Shown: piece after piece, positions 56,608-64,000 of the stretch | Position numbering within the stretch: position 1 is the stretch's first letter | How the letters are laid out: every line of letters starts with the position of its first letter | NCBI GenBank assembly: GCA_027924585.1 | Contig: BSBM01000050.1 | Location: 3,472,001 to 3,536,000, forward strand | Origin: Larix kaempferi | Taxonomy: Eukaryota; Streptophyta; Pinopsida; Pinales; Pinaceae | DNA length: 64,000 nucleotides | Direction: 5' to 3' | Program-made: the position numbers and the translations under genes | The notes under the pieces: generated by a model | Databases searched by the model: none | Told to the model about the DNA's origin: nothing | What the model saw: the letters and a program-made list of their open reading frames with translations, nothing else

Positions 56608-57459
56608 ATGTCCCCAATGAGGTCAGGGTACAAAGAATTAGGTCTCAAGCTTGTTTCTCTTGAGAACAAAGGATATCGCATGCCCAAGCGACCTCTCATG
56701 GCAGGAGAAAAGAAAGATGATGGGACAGGAGATCCTATCAAAATGTTGCTTGAGGAATCCCTCACGCAACAAAGGAACGAGATGATGGATAGTTTCGCGC
56801 AAATCCTTCGACAACTACCAACGAGCGATGCATCTTCCTCGAGAGGAGGTGCTTCCCCCTTCAAGGTACAAATCAACTTCGATATTCCTATATTTGAAGG
56901 ACAGATAGACGCAGATGCTGTAGATAAGTGGTTGAATCTACTAGAAGGGTATTTTTCCATCCATAACTTTTTGAATAGAGAAAAGATTACTTTTGCGCTC
57001 CTCAAAGCCATTCCCCATGTCAAAGATTGGTGGGAAACTTTCTGCAAACAAAAGGGCACAGAGGAAGCCTCATTATTTTCAGTCACGACCACCTGGGAAT
57101 CCTTTAGGGATGCTATTAAGAAACAATACTATCCAGTTGGAAGTTATGATGACTTGTATACCAAATGGACTACACTGCGACAAGAAAGAGATCAAGGAGT
57201 GTCAGAGTTCACAAATATCTTCCATACCTTGCGCACCAAGCTGGGTATCAAAGATTTAGAGCGATATCTGGTGCTAAAGTATCGCGGTAGTCTGCATAGA
57301 TACATCCAAACCGAAATGGAATTTCTGGACATCTCTTCCTTGGGCGCGACCTACCGATATGCCGTCAAAATCGAGCAGAAGCTCAAACAAAAGATGCGGC
57401 AATTTGGGCCTGGGAACCCCTCAGAGCAAAAGACAGGAAAGGGCGGCCCCAACCCATAG
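56608..57459 (+). pseudogene. gag of gypsy element
   Basis: A 283-codon frame starts at the first ATG after the primer site. The N-terminal part is Lys/Gly-rich and the retrotransposon gag domain spans residues ~90-220 (FEGQIDADAVDKWLNLLEGY, then WESFRDAIKKQYYPVGSYDD and WTTLRQERDQGVSEFTNIFH). A TAG at 57457 and another 30 bases on separate it from the knuckle (CDFHKSPWHNTVDC, 57565-57606), in the same frame, where the second Cys of CCHC is His. Gag forms the particle. The stops show decay. Confidence 0.9.
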
Positions 57460-58302
57460 AATAAAGGACAGATCAAAGATGGACAATATTAGGACAACCA
57501 ATCCAAGCCGCAAGCAAAGAAGGACACCCGAAAGACGAAGAAAGATACCGGGAAGTGGTGCGACTTCCATAAGAGCCCTTGGCATAACACTGTTGACTGC
57601 CACTCAACGCAGTCGCTGGCAGCTGAAGTGAAAGCATCTGAATCAGATGCAGGCTCTAACTTTGATTCTGAACCAGAAATGGGAAGACGGATCATTGACG
57701 CAGAACCTAGTGCCACCATTGCTACCACCAAGCTCCAACTTGATGAACCAGACGAGCCAGAAGAAGGAGAACACCTCTTCCATTCACAGATGTGGGTAAA
57801 AGGAACCCCACTGCACTTCATCATTGATAGCGGTAGCCAGAAGAACCTCATCTCAGTATAGGTCGTCAATCGCTTGGCCCTACCAACAACGCCGCACCCA
57901 CAACCCTACACCATTGGATGGCTCTGCAAAGGAAGCGATCTCCTCATCAACCAACAATGCCGACTGTCATATGGCATCAAGCCCTTGAAGGATGAGGTAT
58001 TGTGTGATGTTGCTCCTCTCGAAGTTTCGGATGTTCTTTTGGGCCAACCTTATTTATGGAAACGTCATGTTGTATATGAGTCTAGGCCTCGTAGTGTTAT
58101 TATTTCTTTGAACAGGAAATTGTAAAGGATACCCGAGGCAGTCCCTCCTAGTGGCATTTCCTTGATCTCTACCAAGCAATGCAGGAAGGTCATGTCTCAG
58201 ATTGGGAAATTTGTCTTCTTCGTGATTCGCTCTCAGAGTGAGAGAAAGATCACAGCCATATCCAAGGCCTCCATGACCGATCTCTCCACACAATAGAAGC
58301 AA
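57460..58302 (+). pseudogene. zinc knuckle and aspartic protease of gypsy element
   Basis: In the gag frame: the Lys-rich linker and knuckle, an acidic stretch (DSEPEMGRRIIDAEPS), then WVKGTPLHFIIDSGSQKNLI with the D-S-G active site at 57826-57834, a TAG at 57859, LALPTTPHPQPYTIGWLCKG, LEVSDVLLGQPYLWKRHVVY and further stops at 58123 and 58294. The protease would cleave the polyprotein. Four stops break it. Confidence 0.88.
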
Positions 58303-59295
58303 GTGGATAAGGTGATGGAAGGATACTCAGATATCTTCTCCTCTCCTACCGGGGTACCTCTGCACTGCCAGGTCAAGCATCCCATGGATTTGACCCTAGG
58401 CGCACTACTACAAAATGGGATAGTCTATCGCTGCTCTTTGTTGGAAAACGAGGAGATCAAGAGGCAGATCCAAGAATTGCTCCACAAGGGGAACATCTAT
58501 CCCATCTCATCACCTTGTGGGAGCCCAATTGTGTTGATGCAAAAGAAAGATGGGACCTGGCGACTCTGCATTGATTATCGGGCCCTGAATAAAATCATAG
58601 TCCACAACTGGTACCCGATTCCCCGAATAGACGACCTCCTTGATCAGCTCACGGGGGCCAAATACTTCAGTAAGATTGATCTGAAGTCTGGCTACCACCA
58701 GGTCCAATAGAACAGACAGACGTATGGAAGACTTCCTTCAAGTCAAAAGAAGGTCTTTTTGAATGGTTGGTCATGCCTTTTGGTTTGACAAATGCTCCAG
58801 CAACGTTTATGAGGATAATGGATGATATCCTACGACCTTTCACCAATAATTTTGTAGTGGTGTATCTGGATGACATCCTCATCTACATCAAGACTTGGGA
58901 GGAACACTTGCAGTGTATTCAACAGGTTCTGCACACCCTGCGGCAACACAAACTATATGCAAACTTGGAAAAATGCTCCTTTGGCATGGATAGGGTCCAT
59001 TACCTAGGCTACATCGTTGATCGACATGGTGTGCATGTGGATCCAGCCAAGATCCAGGTCATTCGTGACTGGCCAGCCCCAACCACACTCACTGAAATTC
59101 AAAGCTTCTTGGGCCTTGCCAATTTCTATCGTCGGTTCGTGCTGGGATTATCTCATATCGCATGGGCCCTCATCCAAGTGACCAGGGGTGGTGGTAAGAA
59201 AAAAATTGTGTGGGGCCTGTCCCAACAACAAGCCTTCGATGACTTCAAGAAGTGTTTGTGCTCATCGTTGGTACTCTCATTACCGGACCTGCAAC
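58303..59295 (+). pseudogene. reverse transcriptase of gypsy element (frameshifted)
   Basis: RT starts in the gag frame ([20 protein letters not shown], then [20 protein letters not shown] and [14 protein letters not shown]). It meets a stop at 58708 caused by a one-base frameshift and continues in the next frame from there (WLVMPFGLTNAPATFMRIMD, FVVVYLDDILIY with intact YLDD at 58862-58873, then GLANFYRRFVLGLSHIAWAL). The motif order is complete. The frameshift alone makes it inactive. Confidence 0.92.
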
Positions 59296-59660
59296 ATCCC
59301 TTTGAGATCGAGACAGATGCTTCAGATTATGCTGTGGGCGCCATTCTCATTCAACATAGCCACCCCGTGGCATATCATAGTGAGACATTATCAGATGTTG
59401 TCCGTAAGTAACCTACCTACAACAAATAAATGTACTCCATTGTACAAGCCTGCCGCCAGTGGAGACATTACATTCTTGGGAAGGGGACAGTCATCCACAC
59501 TGATCACAAGCCACTACAGTTCATGCAGACCCAAGGAAAGTTGCAGAATGATCGCCATCAAAAGTGGTCAACATATTTACAGCAGTTCCACCTCAACATC
59601 AAATATAAAATAGGGAGTACCAACCGAGTTGCTGACTACCTCAGTCGACCTCCAGTCACG
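59296..59660 (+). pseudogene. RNase H of gypsy element
   Basis: It begins FEIETDASDYAVGAILIQHS (first catalytic Asp), is broken by TAA at 59409 and 59427, and continues SIVQACRQWRHYILG, HTDHKPLQF, then NIKYKIGSTNRVADYLSRPP (last catalytic Asp). It removes RNA from the hybrid during reverse transcription. Confidence 0.88.
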
Positions 59661-60640
59661 GCACTCACCACGATGCTAAACTCTTGCGGCCATGAGACCT
59701 CCGGATGGCCCCACCTCTATGAGACAGACCCTGACTTCTCCACCACCTATCAAATGTTGGGCACCAACTCAGTGGTTGCTAATTTCCATCTTCAGGACGG
59801 GTTGTTGTGTCATCTGGGCCATCTCTGCGTTCCATCAAGCAAGCACGCGAAGCTGATTTGGGAATCTCACTACAGTCGGGTGGCAGGACACTTTGGCATT
59901 GAAAAGGCAGTGGCAGTGCTGCAGAAACATTTCTACTGGCCAAAACTTCAACAGGATGTTGGCAAGTATATCAAGTCCTGCACCGCTTGCACTATTGCCA
60001 AACCGACCACTAAGAAACAGGGTCTATACACCCCTCTTCCTACTCCTAATAGGCTGTGGGAATCCATCTCAATGGACTACATGTCGGGCCTCCCATCCAC
60101 CAAGAGGGAAAACGACTGTGTTTTTGTGGTTGTTGATCGCTTTTCCAAAATGGCGATTCTAGCTTCCTGCAAGAAGAACATCACAGCAGAAGCCGCTGCC
60201 AAGCTCTTCTTTGAACGAGTATGGGTACATTTTGGGATCCCACAGATCATTATCTCAAACCATGACAGTCGGTTCCTCAGCTCATTCTGGTCGAGCCTCT
60301 AGTCATTGCTGGATACCAAGCTCACCAAATACACTGCCTTCCACCCCCAGACCAATGGCCAAACCGAGGTTGTCAACCGGATGGTTGTACATATCTTGTA
60401 GATGTACAATTCAACACACCCCCGCACATGGGACGAGAGTCTTCCCTATGTCCAACATAGCTACAACCGAGCCCTGCATAGCTCAACTGGCCACAACCCC
60501 TTTCAGGTGGGGTTGGGATTCCAACCATTGGGCCCCATGGATGTTGCACTTCCCCTTGCGACCACCTCGGTCGACTCGTCCCCAGAAGCTGACAAAGCCG
60601 CCCGGTTCATTGAACGTATCCAGCATATCTGCCAATAGGT
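59661..60640 (+). pseudogene. integrase of gypsy element
   Basis: The zinc-binding HHCC domain is HYSRVAGHFG...CTACT (about 59868-59995). The catalytic core has the first Asp in SMDYMSGLP (near 60072), the second in IISNHDSRFLSSFW (near 60265), and the Glu in NGQTEVVNRMV (near 60366), after a TAG at 60300. A further TAG lies at 60399. The usual SYNRALHSSTGHNPF segment follows. Integrase joins element DNA to the chromosome. Confidence 0.9.
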
Positions 60641-61130
60641 TTAGGATATTCTACAGAAGTCTAATGCCAAGTACAAGCAGCGCCATGATCAACATCGGGT
60701 GCAACATAAGTTTTAGGTGGGTGACAAAGTTTGGTTGCATTTGCAGAAAGAATGCCTTACAGGGCCCCATCGAAAGCTTCGCCCACTCCGTTATGGGCCA
60801 TACACCATCACCAAGGCGGTGGGTGACAATGCTTTTGAGCTCAACATTCCCCCTTTCCTTGGTCTGCATCCAGTCTTCAACATGGCTCTCCTTCGACCAT
60901 ATTTCCCACCATTATTAGACACCTCAGAGATAGCAGAGAAGTTGACACCAACAGAGCTCAACCCTGACTGCCTACAACAAGCATCCAGTGATCATATTGC
61001 AGACACACAGGTCAAGGGCACTCGACATCAAAGGATCCAGCTTTATCGAGTTGTCAAAGCAGGCAGCTCCTGCACCAAGGCAAGTGGCTCACCCGGGGCC
61101 AAATTCAACAGAAATTTCCTCATCTGATAG
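60641..61130 (+). pseudogene. integrase C-terminus with possible chromodomain-like tail
   Basis: After stops at 60636, 60642 and 60714 comes VGDKVWLHLQKECLTGPHRK, LRPLRYGPYTITKAVGDNAF then NIPPFLGLHPVFNMALLRPY, the GPY/F module. The final part (HQRIQLYRVVKAGSS and a broken end, with GKWLTRGQI-like words in another frame) has the spacing of a chromodomain-like fold. If real, this would mean a chromovirus, but the similarity is weak and I did not verify it. Confidence 0.75.
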
Positions 61131-61160
61131 GGGAACCCAACGCAATGGAGACCATTGCTT

Positions 61161-61176
61161 CCTAAGGAGGGAGGAT
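61161..61176 (+). other. polypurine tract
   Basis: cctaaggagggaggat ends directly at the 3' LTR start. Confidence 0.8.
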
Positions 61177-61799
61177 TGATCCAGGTGGATATCGGTGGCC
61201 ACCCACCTTTCCAACTAGCTCAAAATAGTTTTATGGCAATTCTAGTAATGTACTATTTTTTGCAGTTTTTCAGGTCCTGAACTTCCGGGGCCATTTTGAG
61301 GTCCTAAACGACCTTTTTTGGTGATTTGGGGGTCCAACTAGTTGCCTTTGGTATGCATTTGGTCCCAACTGAAAGTTGTAAATCTCGGATAGACCTTTCC
61401 AATGGGCTACCGAGTGCCCCAAATGGAGATCGTATGCAAAAGTTACGACCTCAGGAAGTTGATGTACTAACTTACCCAAACGGGGCCCACATGACTTTTG
61501 GCGCTTCATCTCCTAGGGTTATGTTTTTGGATGTCTAGGGTTTTTGACATTCCTGTTTATTGTAAAAAGACCTGAGAGCCTCATTGTAACCATCTTCTTG
61601 CAAAATGAGTGCAGCCGTCACATCTCTTCTCAAAGATAAGCCGCCACCATTCCAGCAAGCTTGTTTTCCGCTGCATTTTACAGTTTTAGCTTATTTCCTT
61701 ATTGAATAGAAAACTAGTTTTACTGTATCTCTATTATTTTTTGTTAAGCATCTGATAATAATATGTATTCATTTCGTTCTGCTCATAAAATCTGGATCA
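61177..61799 (+). repeat. 3' LTR of gypsy element
   Basis: It is 623 bp with no net gap against the 5' LTR. About 58 substitutions were counted by hand, most of them transitions. It ends GGATCA, followed by CCTAG. Confidence 0.95.
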
Positions 61800-63081
61800 C
61801 CTAGTCTACATAGACTTCTTCCTCAAGTATGCCATTGAGAAAGGCAGATTTTACATCCATTTGATAAACAAGCCACTAGTTTTGAGTTGCTATTGCAAGT
61901 ACAACGCTGATGGTGTCCATCCTTGCTACTGGAGCAAAGGTTTCTTCATAGTCTACACCATATTATTGTGCAAAACCTATTGCAACAAGCATTGGCTTGT
62001 ACTTTTCTATCTCTGATTTTTCATTTAACTTGGTCTTATAGACCCATTTTACACCAATGCAACTTTTATCTGATGGGAGATCAACTTGATGCCATGTTTG
62101 ATTCCGCTCAATAGAATCAATCTCTTCATTCATTGCTTGGACCCACTGTGTATATTTTGTTGCTTCTTCAAAACATGTTGGCTGGCATGAAAATAGTGCA
62201 TACTGTAGCTGCTCATCAATGACAGGAGTCTGATCATATAACTCCCTTAAGCTTCTAGTTCTCTGGTTCTGTTGTGGACTGTCTGCTGGTGTCCCTTCTT
62301 GCTGTTGTTGCTGCTGTACTTCAAGTATGGGAATTCTGAGTGGTTCTGGTGGTATTGGAATGTCAGTCTGTTGAATGTCTGTTGTATCAGTCGAACATTT
62401 ATCTTCCAGAAATTTGAGATCTTTGCTCACCACTACTTTCTTGGTGACATGATTATACATCTTATAGGCTTTATGTTGTTCACTATAGCCTGTGAAAATA
62501 CACCTTTCACTCTTCTTGTCTAACTTCTTTCTTAACTCATCAGGTATGTGTGTGAAAGCAACACATCCAAAGATCCCAAGATGTGAGACACTAATCTGAG
62601 TGCCACTCCATGCTTCTTCAGGTATCTTGTCTTTCACACTTATTGTTGGAGATCTATTCAGTAGATATACTGAACATGCAACTGCTTCTGCCCAATAATT
62701 GTCGGATAACTTTTTGTATGACAACATACTTCGGGCCATGTTCATGATGGTCCGATTCTTCCGTTCTGCAACTCCATTTTGTTGTGGAGTGTATCTGGTG
62801 GTGTACTGATGTTCGATTCCATGCTGCTTACAGAACTTTGCAAAATCATGAGATACATTCTCACCTCCACTGTCTGATCTAAGTATTCTGAGTGGTTTAC
62901 GTGATTTCTTTTGAGTCAATGCTTTGAACTCTTTGAATCTGGAGAAGGCTTCTGACTTATTTCTGAGAAAATAAATCCAGGCTTTCCTGCTATAGTCATC
63001 AATAAATGCTAGGAAATACAGACTACCTCTTATAGACTGGGTTTGCATGGGTCCACATAGGTCTGTGTGAGCAATTTCCAA
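61800..63081 (-). pseudogene. Ty1/copia integrase and RT N-terminus
   Basis: A 372-codon uninterrupted minus-strand frame (63081-61963) covers the integrase core: IAHTDLCGP (first Asp), FIDDYSRKAWIYFL, LRSDSGGENVS (second Asp), TPQQNGVAERKNRTIMNMAR (Glu). A Gln-rich stretch (VQQQQQQEG) and the RT start (WVQAMNEEIDSIERNQTWHQ, GVKWVYKTKLNEK) follow. After a TAA at 61963 the same frame goes on through DYEETFAPVARMDTISVVLA, a stop, and WLVYQMDVKSAFLNGILEEE to the gypsy border. Integrase precedes RT, which defines copia. The rest of RT is at 55365-55946. Confidence 0.93.
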
Positions 63082-63290
63082 GTGCTCTTTGGCTCTATTA
63101 GTAGAAGTGGGAAAGCTGTCCCTTTGGTGTTTCCCTAAAATACAGTCTTCACAGGAACTTGACTGTTCATTATGATGACTGGTTATCCTTTGACCATGGA
63201 TTGTTTTTCCAGATGAGAGAGACTTTGAAAGGGTAGATGACCATACCTACAATACCACAACCAGGTTTCGTCTTGACTAGAGACAGTATG
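63082..63290 (-). pseudogene. copia gag-pre-integrase segment, frameshifted
   Basis: Upstream of the integrase the minus strand carries WYCRYGHLPFQSLSHLEKQS then MVKG, a stop and frameshift, and CEDCILGKHQRDSFPTSTNR leading into the integrase. The CxxC part is the zinc-binding end of the GAG-pre-integrase domain. Similarity ends near 63300, so protease, gag and the 5' LTR of this element are missing. Confidence 0.8.
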
Positions 63291-63299
63291 AGCATATGA

Positions 63300-64000
63300 C
63301 TATGACAGGATAGAATTCCTTAGGTTGAGTGGGAAAATTCTATTAAGGAAAAATTTTAGGGGCTAATCTTAGCCCATGGGCTAAATTTAAGGGTTTTAAT
63401 TTTTTAGTGGGCTATTTTTTAATTAAACCAGCATTTACTATGATTAGCCCAATTTTTATGTATTGTTTTTTACTAAATGACACATTAGCCCCATAAAATA
63501 TATAAAGGGGACACTAAATTGAACCATTTCGCCCCTCTCTGATATGATTTCAAGCTCCCATCCCAGTAAAATAACCCACTCGCTCTAATTCGCCCAAATT
63601 TATAGAAATGGCAGTTGCTGAGGGTGAATTCGCCCAAATTTATAGAAATGACAGTTGCTAAGGGTGAATTCGCCCAAATTTATAGAAATGGAAGTTGTTG
63701 AGGGTAAATTCGCCCACCTATTTACCCCAATTTGACTGCCCATGTCACACGCTCAACCCCGTCCCATCAGCAACCGTATATTTATATGAATAAATAAGCC
63801 GACATCATTGCAATTAACATGTATAAATAAACTCATAATCTACATTTGAGTGGCAACTGCAATTAACATGTATAATAAGCCATATTCATGACATTTTTTA
63901 CATTTGAATGGCAACTGCTCATAATCTACCTTTTGTTCATATTCCCATCCATCCATACAAAAATTTACTACCTCAAGTAACCCCTTCTCCAGATCCACCT
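63300..64000. other. AT-rich non-coding end of window with small repeats
   Basis: No gene was recognised. A perfect 16-bp palindrome ttagcccatgggctaa lies at 63368-63383. Related (a)ttagcccc/aat words follow at about 63440-63500. A 40-bp tandem repeat is listed separately. Confidence 0.5.
63587..63710. repeat. 40-bp tandem repeat x 3
   Basis: aattcgcccaaatttatag followed by aaatg(g/a)(c/a)agttg...gagggt recurs at 63587, 63627 and 63667, with a partial unit at 63707. Only a few substitutions separate the units. Confidence 0.95.

Larger units (their letters stand above)
55947..61799 (+). mobile_element. Ty3/gypsy LTR retrotransposon (chromovirus-like), 5,853 bp, complete but defective
   Basis: Two 623-bp LTRs with ends TGATCC...GGATCA, a CCTAG target duplication, a tRNA-Met primer site, gag, protease, RT, RNase H, integrase and a polypurine tract are all present in order, with the integrase after RNase H as in Ty3. 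Hand alignment of the two LTRs gives about 58 differences in 623 bp (about 9%), mostly transitions. The coding part has about a dozen stops and one clear frameshift (at 58708). A possible chromodomain-like tail makes a chromovirus placement likely. It sits inside the RT gene of a copia element on the other strand. Confidence 0.95.

Overview
The window looks like intergenic DNA from a large plant nuclear genome. It is AT-rich and contains no intact host gene. It is packed with old, nested LTR retrotransposons of plant type (Ty1/copia, a probable Ty3 chromovirus, Tat/Athila-like Ty3), one CACTA DNA transposon, one target-primed (LINE-type) insertion and decayed PPR-gene sequence. The long decayed Tat-like elements, the roughly 7-9% divergence between LTRs of one element and the decayed PPR tandem copies suggest a gymnosperm (conifer-like) genome. 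That assignment is inference; nothing here identifies a species.

Layout. 1-2574: AT-rich sequence with a 58-bp tandem repeat and an LTR relic. 2575-3148 and 13197-14540: two halves of a decayed PPR-type pseudogene, split by a 10-kb LTR element (3149-13196, LTRs about 1,687 bp). That element carries an unrecognised 693-codon frame (9193-11271) and is itself interrupted by a 2.78-kb solo LTR (5834-8610, target duplication GAACC). 16450-22260: decayed Tat/Athila-like Ty3 element (leader, gag, protease). About 22495-23552: a copy of another LTR. 23553-24160: minus-strand RNase H and integrase-end relics. 25938-27234: an insertion with an A-tail and an 18-bp target duplication. 27253-32078: non-coding, with small tandem repeats. 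32079-44050: a composite of Tat-like elements on the plus strand, including an LTR piece with primer-binding site, a GC-rich array of eight 75-bp units, gag zinc knuckles, protease, an 18-codon repeat, a 486-bp palindrome, and a decayed RT/RNase H whose YxDD box has become YLYY.

44824-63290 is a nested stack. A minus-strand retroelement relic (copia integrase and RT fused to an acidic frame) was interrupted twice. The first insertion is a 9.7-kb CACTA element (45524-55235, target duplication TAA, CACTA/TAGTG ends, subterminal GACCA/TGGTC repeats). It carries a broken multi-exon fragment of a MARCH6/SUD1 (CER9)-type membrane E3 ubiquitin ligase and a tRNA-Ile(UAU)-like sequence. The second is a 5.85-kb Ty3/gypsy element (55947-61799, 623-bp LTRs, target duplication CCTAG) with gag and pol relics full of stops. 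In both cases the host reading frame continues across the insertion when one target copy is removed, so the order of events can be read. 63300-64000 holds a palindrome and a 40-bp tandem repeat.

No intact operating system was found. The most noteworthy objects are the gene-capturing CACTA element, the unrecognised long frame in the 10-kb LTR element, the palindrome, and the frame-preserving 75-bp array.
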